A stretch of DNA of 64,000 nucleotides from Phycisphaeraceae bacterium. Lineage in GTDB: Bacteria > Planctomycetota > Phycisphaerae > Phycisphaerales > SM1A02. Both the position numbers and the translations under genes were made by a program. The notes beneath the pieces are model-generated. The model ran no database searches. It had not been told where the DNA came from and saw only the letters and a program-made list of their open reading frames with translations. Of this stretch, positions 32,904-39,823 are shown one piece after another; positions within the stretch are counted from its first letter, which is position 1; every line of letters starts with the position of its first letter. The stretch is from contig JAHBWY010000004.1 of NCBI GenBank assembly GCA_019636735.1, forward strand, positions 62,001 through 126,000, in the 5' to 3' direction.

Positions 32904-35315
32904 TCAAGGAGCGTCCTCGCCATCGAGCCAGCCGGTCCGCCTCAAGTCGCGTGTGGCCTCGGTGGGACCGCCCTGAAGTTGCTCGAGTTGGCGGCTAAGT
33001 TCGCCGATCTCCATGCGACACGCTCGATAGGCCTCGGTCTCGCCGCGGTTCCGGTGCCAAATCGCCCGATCCTTGCGTTCGGACAAGCGAAGGACGATCG
33101 CTTCGATCCGATCGGGCTCCATGGCCAGTAGTGAGGCGCTGACACGATCGGCAGCCAGCAGGTGTTGCCACGCCGCGTCGAGATCGTTCGTGGCGATGGA
33201 GCCTCTTGCCGCGAGGTACAGCGTGTGTCCAAGCTGCGCTCGATAGTGGAATCGCCTCGGCTCGCGGGCGACGAGAGCGGTACCCACCGCGATCGCTTGA
33301 TCGAAGTGCCGTGTCGCGTCGGCGTGCCTGCCGAGGTCGCTCATGGTCATGGCGATTCGGCGATGTCCTTCGAGGAGCGTGTAGTGGGAGAGCGATCGAT
33401 CCGGAGTTCGTTCGACGAGCTCTTCGGCGATTCTCAGTCTCTCATGCATGCTGGTGAGAGCCACCTCTGGGTCGGCCCGGACCTTCGGAGTTGGCCAGAC
33501 TCGATCGAGGGCCCAGGTCAGGTCGTCAAGGATGCCCACATCTTCAGGGTGTGCCTTATGGAGCACTCGAAGGAGATTGAGCGCCGCCTCGTACTGAACA
33601 AACGCCTCGTCAATGCGTCCCTCCTCGTGGACCACATCGCCCATAAGTACGATCGCCTGCGCCTCGCGTCGCCGAAGCGCTGGATGGCCGGGGCGCTCCC
33701 GAGCCATGATGGTGAACTCATGGAGCGCCTGCGCTCTCAGGGTCCGGGCACGGTCGAGGTCCGCGGACTCCATCGCCACATTGCCCAGTTCTTCGATGAG
33801 ACGAGCCCGCGCCATGCGGAGTTGCAGGTCCTCGGGATCGATTCGAAGCAGCGCTTCCGTCCGCACAAGAAGCGACTCGGCCAGGGACCTCCGCGCGGCG
33901 CTGGTCCCAATGACGGGGTGGAGTGCATCGATGACCCCATCAAGGATCAGCGCAATCTCGTCGCGCTGGCTCTCAATCTGGCGCGAGAGACTATCTCGTG
34001 AGATCACCACCGCGGCCACGGCCGACATCGAGGCGAGCACCGCAATGAGGATAAGAACCGCCGTCACCGGCGCTCGCCGCGCCGAGAGTAGCAGTCGTTC
34101 CGGAAGACGAGCGGGGCGCGCCACGATCGGCCGATCGTCGAGCAGTCGCCGGAGATCGTCGGCGAGCGCCGCGGCGGAGGGGTAGCGATCGGCTTCAAGC
34201 GGCGCCGCCGCACAGTCGATGATCGCTTCGAGGTCGCGCTGCCGACGAAGGTGCGCCGCGACGCCGCTTGAGAGGTCAACATGGTCCGATCGGCGGCCCT
34301 GCATCAACTGGCGACCAATGGCGAGTCTGCGCCCGGTGAGCACCTCGTGAAGGATCACTCCGAGGGCGTAGACATCACTTCGAACTCCGGCCGATTGCCC
34401 GGCAAGCTGCTCCGGGCTCATGTACGCCAGCGTGCCGAAGACCTGTCCCTCCAGGGTCAGCCGAGTCTCCGAGCCAGGCTCGCGCTCCAACAGGCGCGCG
34501 ATGCCGAAGTCGATGACCTTCACCTTCCCGTCGGGCATCGAGAGAAGCACATTGCTTGGCTTCAGATCTCGGTGGATGACTCCCCGTCCGTGCGCGTGTT
34601 CAACCGCTCCGCACACATCGAGGATCTTCTCAATGCGGGCGCGGGCATCGAGGTGGAGCACTTCGCATGCGCGATCGATGGGCATTCCCTCGATGAACTC
34701 CATGGCCAGGAAGCGGCGACCATCTCGCGTGACACCTGCGTCGGTGATCCTCGCAATGCCCGGGTGATCGAGCATGGCCAGAACCCTCGCTTCCTGTTCG
34801 AAGCGACGCTGATGCAGGCGAAGCGCCACGGACGCGCGGGATGGATCATGGGGTGAGCCGGATGAGCGATCACTCTCCGCTTCCAGCCATGCGTCGGCGA
34901 AACACTTGATGGCCACCACCCTGCGCACGGGTTGAAGCTGCTCGGCGAGGAAGACCTCTGTGGAACTGCCGCGAGAGATCCGCCGGATGATCCGATAGCG
35001 ATCGTCAACTTCGGGCCATGCCCCGACGGATGCGTCGCCATGGTGACTGGCGACGCCGCTGCGTTCACTCCCCAAGGCCTCGGTCACCAGTCCGGCGAGT
35101 GACGCCTCTCCCGGAGCACCATCGGGCGATGGGTGGTGCTCGCTCTCTTCATCAGCGAGCGCAAGCATGGAACGCACCGCGCTGGCCACCTCCGGTTCGG
35201 CAGACTCCAGTTCGCTCAGGAGAGTTTCGCGCTGAGAGCGATCGCCGGCACGGGCGCGGAGAAAGGCGTCCCGAACGCGGATGTAGTCAACGGAGTTGCA
35301 CGCGTGCGCGTCCAT
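32904..35315 (-). CDS. Transmembrane Ser/Thr protein kinase with TPR-like sensor region
   Basis: An 803-residue Hanks-type kinase. After a 100-residue N-terminal region, the kinase domain runs about 105-380: GSSTEVFLAEQ glycine-loop region, VAIKCF Lys, HRDLKPSN with catalytic D250, DFG at D269, and GTLAYMSPEQLAG activation end. One transmembrane segment follows (about 416-437, LILIAVLASMSAVAAVVI). The C-terminal part is TPR-like repeats (about 460-760), presumably extracytoplasmic. The gene overlaps the ECF sigma gene by 29 nt. It probably controls that sigma factor. Confidence 0.92.
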   Translation of the reverse strand: MDAHACNSVDYIRVRDAFLRARAGDRSQRETLLSELESAEPEVASAVRSMLALADEESEHHPSPDGAPGEASLAGLVTEALGSERSGVASHHGDASVGAWPEVDDRYRIIRRISRGSSTEVFLAEQLQPVRRVVAIKCFADAWLEAESDRSSGSPHDPSRASVALRLHQRRFEQEARVLAMLDHPGIARITDAGVTRDGRRFLAMEFIEGMPIDRACEVLHLDARARIEKILDVCGAVEHAHGRGVIHRDLKPSNVLLSMPDGKVKVIDFGIARLLEREPGSETRLTLEGQVFGTLAYMSPEQLAGQSAGVRSDVYALGVILHEVLTGRRLAIGRQLMQGRRSDHVDLSSGVAAHLRRQRDLEAIIDCAAAPLEADRYPSAAALADDLRRLLDDRPIVARPARLPERLLLSARRAPVTAVLILIAVLASMSAVAAVVISRDSLSRQIESQRDEIALILDGVIDALHPVIGTSAARRSLAESLLVRTEALLRIDPEDLQLRMARARLIEELGNVAMESADLDRARTLRAQALHEFTIMARERPGHPALRRREAQAIVLMGDVVHEEGRIDEAFVQYEAALNLLRVLHKAHPEDVGILDDLTWALDRVWPTPKVRADPEVALTSMHERLRIAEELVERTPDRSLSHYTLLEGHRRIAMTMSDLGRHADATRHFDQAIAVGTALVAREPRRFHYRAQLGHTLYLAARGSIATNDLDAAWQHLLAADRVSASLLAMEPDRIEAIVLRLSERKDRAIWHRNRGETEAYRACRMEIGELSRQLEQLQGGPTEATRDLRRTGWLDGEDAP

Positions 35316-35859
35316 TCAAGCGGGTCCTGAGCCAGAGCCGGGCCGCCTCGACATAGTCCTGAATCCGACGCCCGCTCAGGCCCAGTCGATCGCCGATCTG
35401 GTCATGGGTCATCCCCCCGAGAAAGCGCAAAACGAAGGCCTGGGCGGAAACGGGATCGGTCGATTCCAGAATCTTCAGTTCCTCGTCCAGCTCGACCAGG
35501 GAGTAGCCACGGGAAACGGCGTCCGAGGAGGCGTCGAAAACCACCAGGCCGTCGAGATTGAGCTCGCATCGAACCCAGTCGCGCCCCCGTCGCTCCGCCC
35601 GGCGATGGCGTGCATGGTCAACCAAAATGTTCCTCATGGCCGTCGCGACATAGGCCAGAAAGGCACCCTTGGACTGAAAACGGAACTGCTCCGACTGCAC
35701 CAGCCTGATCCAGACCTCGTGGATCAGCGCGGTGGGCTGAAGGGTGTGGTCTCTCGGCTCGCCCTTGAAGAACGACTCTGAGAGCGCTCGGATCTCACTC
35801 CCCAACTTGGTGAGGAGATCGTCGATCGACTCGTCTTGCGCTGCGCACTTGCGGGACAC
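35287..35859 (-). CDS. ECF-type RNA polymerase sigma factor (TIGR02999-like)
   Basis: A 190-residue sigma-70-family protein. LQPTALIHEVWIRLVQSE in region 2 is the signature of the TIGR02999-type ECF group. AFLAYVATAMRNILVDHARHRRAERR completes region 2, and region 4 ends with RFLGGMTHDQIGDRLGLSGR. A GTG at 35859 is chosen because GGAGGGAGG lies 7 nt upstream. An in-frame ATG at 35907 overlaps a -10-like TAGCAT and has no ribosome site. It is paired with the overlapping kinase gene. No anti-sigma factor gene is present, so phosphorylation by the kinase is the likely control (inference). Confidence 0.92.
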   Translation of the reverse strand: MSRKCAAQDESIDDLLTKLGSEIRALSESFFKGEPRDHTLQPTALIHEVWIRLVQSEQFRFQSKGAFLAYVATAMRNILVDHARHRRAERRGRDWVRCELNLDGLVVFDASSDAVSRGYSLVELDEELKILESTDPVSAQAFVLRFLGGMTHDQIGDRLGLSGRRIQDYVEAARLWLRTRLNGRARVQLR

Positions 35860-35905
35860 CGCCAGAACCTCCCTCCGACCCCGGCGGCCCTCCCCGGATT
35901 CTCCC

Positions 35906-35911
35906 ATGCTA
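35906..35911 (-). promoter_or_regulatory. TAGCAT -10-like element for sigma/kinase operon
   Basis: Minus-strand TAGCAT overlaps the alternative ATG at 35907. This argues that translation begins at the downstream GTG with its strong ribosome site. Confidence 0.3.
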
Positions 35912-35928
35912 CCGGCCCGACCTCGAGT

Positions 35929-36390
35929 TCAAGCCTGCCGAGGCGTGAAGGTCGTGCCACTTTCGGCGTAAAAATTGACGAGATCGCCGGTCTGAAAGTC
36001 GCTGGCCAACTGGCCCTCGCAGAGATCGAACCAGATCGGCACCGCGGCGCGGACGAGCAGACGGTTGCGCTCGAGGTCACCGGCGAGCACGCGACCTTGG
36101 ACGATTCGGGGGTGTCCCTCGATGGGCTCGATGAACGCGCCGCCTGCGCTGGCCCGGTGCATGCGAAGGGCGCGCCCATTGATGACACCCTCGACACGAC
36201 GACCGGGTTCACCGGGAAAGGCAGCCAGCGGCGCCCCCGGCTTCAAATGCAATCGATATTCGCTGCCCGGAACGGAGAGGACAACCAATTCATCGGAGGC
36301 AGAGTCGACCCTGACCCGGGCGAGGTCATCGATAGCGCTGTCGCGGGGAGCATTCGTGACGGATGACGAGGAGTTGATCGGCGCGTTCAT
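35929..36390 (-). CDS. Unrecognised small protein
   Basis: A 153-residue protein from the ATG at 36390. A Ser/Asn-rich N-terminus (NAPINSSSSVTNAPRDS) is followed by beta-rich sequence (LARVRVDSASDELVVLSVP, RRVEGVINGRALRM, GRVLAGDLERNRLLVRAAVP). It could be a PilZ- or OB-like barrel, but no PilZ motif (RxxxR...D/NxSxxG) is present. No ribosome site is evident. It follows the beta-repeat membrane protein gene by 73 nt on the same strand. Function unknown. Confidence 0.5.
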   Translation of the reverse strand: MNAPINSSSSVTNAPRDSAIDDLARVRVDSASDELVVLSVPGSEYRLHLKPGAPLAAFPGEPGRRVEGVINGRALRMHRASAGGAFIEPIEGHPRIVQGRVLAGDLERNRLLVRAAVPIWFDLCEGQLASDFQTGDLVNFYAESGTTFTPRQA

Positions 36391-36463
36391 GTCGGGTGTC
36401 GTGGAACTGTCAGATGATGAGAAGTTGATGAGGTCCGGGGACCGTGGAGGCGCTCGGCGCGCC

Positions 36464-37609
36464 TCATTCGCTGGTGAGAACGCGCTTCCGCTGGCCGTTG
36501 GCTGAGTAGATCGCCACCTCGCCATCGCCGCGCGGATCGACGCTCGCTCGGACCACCGAGTTGCCGTCACCGCCGCGCACCGTGATCGCACCACCCTGAC
36601 CATCAGCGGCGGCACCCATCACGAGGGCGGGGCGGCCATCGAGGGAGAAGAGATTCACCTGGCCGCCAGCGCTGCCCGATCCGAGCGCCGCCACGCGTGT
36701 GCCCGCGGAGAAGAAGGAGAGAAGCCCGGTGTGCTGCGGGCCCGCTTCGAGAATGATGGTCGCGTCACCGCCGGCACCGATCATCGCGCGGCCGCTGCCA
36801 TCGACTCGGGCGTCCACTTCGAAGATGGGCCGCGACACGGGTGCCGATGGTGATTGAGCCGGCGCAGCGCCGGTCGGCGCCGCGCTTCCGCCCACGCTTG
36901 GCGGGGCCTGAAGTTGCGAAACGCTACTCCGCTGCGAATCGGCGACGCTGATCTGGATCATGCCAGCCTGACCGCGGTCTCCGGCGCCGATCAATGCGAC
37001 GGGCGGACCACCGGACGCGAAGGCCTCAAAGACGCCGCCACCGGGCGCCGCGACGATCGCCGCCGAGGGCGCGCCGTCGCGATCGGCCACTCGAAGGAGC
37101 CCCGCGCTGACCTTGTTGCTGCCGGCATAAAGCACCTCGCGGCCCGCCGCATTGACGATGCTCACGGCCGCGCCATGTTCGCGTGACACGCCGGCGAGGA
37201 AGCCCGGCTTGCCATCGGCCCAGAATGACTCGAAGCGTCCGCCATCGGCCGTCGCATAGGCGCTCACGGCCTGCTCGCCCTTCTCGTTCCAGAGGACGAG
37301 GTCACCGCCGAAGTCACTGGCGCCGAGGCGCATCGTGTTCGCGCCGGAACGACTCCAGAGGTCGATCTGTCCGCCGCTCGGCGCTGCGGTCGCCACGAGG
37401 ACGGGCTTGCCCTCGGCGCCGATGATCTCAAGGCGGGTCGTTCGGACGACATCCATGATGAATGCGCTCGGCATCGTCATCGCGCCGAGCGCCGCGACGG
37501 TGCCTGCGCCGATGACGCCAAGGGCCGCCGCGCGCCACCGCGCGGCACGGCGCTCCGAGAGACGAAGGGACGCTTCCAGTCGATCAAGTCGCTCTTCAAC
37601 ACTGGGCAT
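36464..37609 (-). CDS. Membrane-anchored protein with Gly-rich beta repeats
   Basis: A 381-residue protein. The N-terminus VEERLDRLEASLRLSERRAA is a short coiled coil, followed by one transmembrane segment (about 26-50). The rest is a series of roughly 20-residue repeats of the type GxxVxxxGAxxxGGxxxLW: for example KPVLVATAAPSGGQIDLWSR, SDFGGDLVLWNEKGEQ, AGGQVNLFSLDGRPALVMGA and DGQGGAITVRGGDGN. An Ala/Pro/Ser linker lies at about 225-255. Such repeats usually build beta-solenoids or prisms. The ATG at 37609 has GGAG 6 nt upstream. Function unknown. Confidence 0.7.
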   Translation of the reverse strand: MPSVEERLDRLEASLRLSERRAARWRAAALGVIGAGTVAALGAMTMPSAFIMDVVRTTRLEIIGAEGKPVLVATAAPSGGQIDLWSRSGANTMRLGASDFGGDLVLWNEKGEQAVSAYATADGGRFESFWADGKPGFLAGVSREHGAAVSIVNAAGREVLYAGSNKVSAGLLRVADRDGAPSAAIVAAPGGGVFEAFASGGPPVALIGAGDRGQAGMIQISVADSQRSSVSQLQAPPSVGGSAAPTGAAPAQSPSAPVSRPIFEVDARVDGSGRAMIGAGGDATIILEAGPQHTGLLSFFSAGTRVAALGSGSAGGQVNLFSLDGRPALVMGAAADGQGGAITVRGGDGNSVVRASVDPRGDGEVAIYSANGQRKRVLTSE

Positions 37610-37636
37610 GCGAGGCTCCATGAGATTCGGGGTCGA

Positions 37637-37644
37637 TAGCATAC
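37637..37644. promoter_or_regulatory. Overlapping divergent -10-like elements
   Basis: TAGCATA reads TAGCAT on the plus strand (37637-37642, 11 nt before ATG 37654). On the minus strand it reads TATGCT (37644-37639, about 29 nt before ATG 37609). This is the same arrangement as at 895, 11320 and 42650. Confidence 0.35.
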
Positions 37645-37653
37645 GGCCCCATC

Positions 37654-38901
37654 ATGCCACGAACGAACGGACGCCGCGCCCCTCGAACTTCCTCGCCATC
37701 CCGACGCTCGAAGTCCGCCGCGAAGTTGGCCGTTCCCGAAACGCCACTGGGCACCGTGCGAGAGCGAGCCCGAATGAACCGAGGTCCGACCCTTGGTGTG
37801 GCGCTGATCGGAAGTCGATTCATGGGGCGGGCGCACTCCAACGCCTGGTCACAGTGTGCTCGGTTCTTCGACCTTCCACGAGCTGTGTCGATGCAGCTTG
37901 TGGCGGGGCGCGATCGAGCCCACGCGAAACGATTCGCGGCGCGGTGGGGGTGGGCGGAGGGAAGCGGTGAGTGGCGCGATGCACTCAACGATTCCGAGGT
38001 GTCCCTCGTCGATGTCGCGACGCCCAATCACCTCCATGCGGAAATGGCCATCGCGGCTCTTCGCTCGGGGCGTCATGTCGCATGCGAGAAGCCGCTCGCG
38101 GGAACGCTCGACGACGCGCGTCGCATGCGCGACGAGGCGCGCAAGGCGGCGAAGCGGGGCGTCCGCACCTTCGTCTGGTTCAACTATCGTCGATGCCCGG
38201 CAGTGGCGCTGGCGCACCAACTGGTTCGTGAAGGGCGCCTCGGTGAGATTCGCCATGTCCGGGCGCACTATCTCCAGGATTGGGGACGCGGGGCGCCAGC
38301 CGGTCTCTGGCGCTTCCGACGCGATGAAGCCGGATCCGGTGCGCACGGCGATCTGAACGCGCACATTGTCGATATGGCCCGCTTCATCACTGGGCTCGAG
38401 GTGGTCGAGGTGACCGGCGCGATTGAACACACCTTCGACAGAAGGCACCAAGTGGACGACGCGGTGCTCTTCCTTGCCCGTCTGCGTGGTGGAGCAGTCG
38501 CCTCCTTCGAGGCGACGCGCTTCGCGACCGGGAACCAGAACCGCAACGAGATCGAGGTGAACGGCGAGAGGGGCGCCCTGCGATTCGATTTCGAGCGGAT
38601 GAACGAATTGCTCTGGTGGAATGACACGCTTCCCTCGAAGCTGCGGGGTTGGAGCCGCATCATGTGCACGAATGCGGGGGACCATCCCTATGCCTCGGCC
38701 TATTGGCCTGCGGCGCACCTCATCGGCTATGAGCACGGCTTCGTGAGCATGGCGGCGGACATCGTTCGGGTGCTCGGGGGCGGTGAGCCGGTGGTTCCAC
38801 TGCCCGATTTCGAGGATGGCTGGATGACCCAGTGCGTTCTCGAGGCGGCCATTCGCTCCGCTCGAAGCGGACGCTCGGTGAAGCTCTCGGCGATTCGTTG
38901 A
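37654..38901 (+). CDS. Gfo/Idh/MocA-family NAD(P)-dependent oxidoreductase
   Basis: Rossmann-fold dehydrogenase of 415 residues from the first ATG. The nucleotide-binding motif is VALIGSRFMGRAHSNAW, the catalytic-Lys motif is HVACEKPLAGTLDDA, and the conserved WRFRRDEAGSGAHGDLNAHI holds the substrate-binding Asp/His. The first 40 residues are Arg/Ser/Pro-rich and may not be translated; ATG 37774 (MNRGPTLGVALIG) starts at the domain. The -10-like TAGCAT favours 37654. It probably oxidises a sugar or inositol-type substrate, unidentified. Confidence 0.9.
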   Translation: MPRTNGRRAPRTSSPSRRSKSAAKLAVPETPLGTVRERARMNRGPTLGVALIGSRFMGRAHSNAWSQCARFFDLPRAVSMQLVAGRDRAHAKRFAARWGWAEGSGEWRDALNDSEVSLVDVATPNHLHAEMAIAALRSGRHVACEKPLAGTLDDARRMRDEARKAAKRGVRTFVWFNYRRCPAVALAHQLVREGRLGEIRHVRAHYLQDWGRGAPAGLWRFRRDEAGSGAHGDLNAHIVDMARFITGLEVVEVTGAIEHTFDRRHQVDDAVLFLARLRGGAVASFEATRFATGNQNRNEIEVNGERGALRFDFERMNELLWWNDTLPSKLRGWSRIMCTNAGDHPYASAYWPAAHLIGYEHGFVSMAADIVRVLGGGEPVVPLPDFEDGWMTQCVLEAAIRSARSGRSVKLSAIR

Positions 38902-39264
38902 GCCATCGTGACTATGCGGATCGAGGTGTCCACCGTCGGGCGCGCTTCGCCGCGCGGGACGGCGCCGAGTTGGGCTCGACGCCAGACCTCGCCGCGGTCA
39001 ACGCCGCACCTCGATGGATCAGCGCCATGTCGCGCAGCAGTCGGCACGACATCGCTCGAGTAAGTTCGTGCAACAAGTCACGAGCCGGCGCGGCAGCCCG
39101 ATGGCGCGATCACAACAGCGTGCGTTCCTCGAACAGCTCAGCCATGTCGCCCACAAGGCGGGGCTCTCTCAACTTTGGAACTTCGCGGCTGGAACGGGAG
39201 ATTTCATGGACAGGCGGGGATCTGCGCCGATAGTCTCTGGAGGTCGAACAGGAAGGAGGGCGTC
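38902..39264. other. Intergenic region without recognised gene
   Basis: This 363-nt stretch lies between the oxidoreductase and the 21-codon leader ORF. Frames are open through it, but the sequence is Arg/Ser-rich in every frame and has no good start. I see no hairpin or RNA motif I can name. It may be the 5' region of the leader transcript. Confidence 0.4.
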
Positions 39265-39330
39265 ATGCCCGATCGTGGGTCCTGTCGTTCAAACCCGAAG
39301 TGGAACGGAGGTGGTCATGTCGCACCGTGA
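39265..39330 (+). CDS. 21-codon leader ORF (possible uORF / leader peptide)
   Basis: The ATG at 39265 is preceded by AAGGAGGGCGTC, one of the strongest ribosome sites in the window. The encoded peptide begins PDRGSCRSNPKW and ends GGHVAP before a TGA at 39328-39330. The stop lies 13 nt inside the next gene (ATG 39317), in another frame. Stop and start therefore overlap in a way suited to translational coupling or re-initiation. No amino-acid run typical of attenuators is present. Real translation is unproven. Confidence 0.45.
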   Translation: MPDRGSCRSNPKWNGGGHVAP

Positions 39331-39823
39331 CATCGATCACCTGGTCCATGCGCTCATGCCGGCGGCGAAGTGCGTGCTCGCGCGCGAACGAGCCATGCCT
39401 CCGATGGGCGCGGAGATGCTCCCCGATGGCGAGGTCATCACGCGATGCACCCATGGTCACGGCGAACGCACGCGAGACCCCAAGGGAGCGGTCAAGGCCT
39501 TCGAGGAGGAGTTCCGCAGCAAGGCGGCGCTCGGTCAGGTTCGCGCGGTCGCCATCTGCATGAGCGTGACTACACCGTCGCGCGATCGGGCTCGCAAGAC
39601 CCACGCCATCTGCATCTCGGTGGAGCATGAGTCCGGTGAAGCGATGGATGTCTATTGCCCCTATCGCAAGGGATGGTTCGGACGCTTCCGCTATGGAGAG
39701 CCCTTCTCGCAACGGCGCGAGGCTCACATCTTCAAGGTCAAGGCCCATGCCACCACCATCCGCGGTGAGCATGTCTCCCGTACACTTCGGGGCCTTGTCT
39801 CCGAGCGACACCAGTCTCACTGA
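39317..39823 (+). CDS. Unrecognised basic protein downstream of leader ORF
   Basis: A 168-residue protein with GGAGG 5 nt before the ATG. It has two His/Cys-containing stretches: EVITRCTHGHGERTRDP and AICMSVTTPSRDRARKTHAI, then SVEHESGEAMDVYCPYRKGW and FGRFRYGEPFSQRREAHIFK. No known domain is apparent and no signal peptide is present. Upstream in-frame codons exist but lack a start with a ribosome site. Its 3' end overlaps the squalene-hopene cyclase start by 53 nt. Confidence 0.6.
   Translation: MSHRDIDHLVHALMPAAKCVLARERAMPPMGAEMLPDGEVITRCTHGHGERTRDPKGAVKAFEEEFRSKAALGQVRAVAICMSVTTPSRDRARKTHAICISVEHESGEAMDVYCPYRKGWFGRFRYGEPFSQRREAHIFKVKAHATTIRGEHVSRTLRGLVSERHQSH

Noticed and set aside
39014-39316. 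N-terminal extension of the 168-residue unknown protein
   Set aside because: The frame is open back to 39014, but the extension lacks a start with a ribosome site, is Arg/Ser-rich and would overlap the leader ORF. ATG 39317 has GGAGG.
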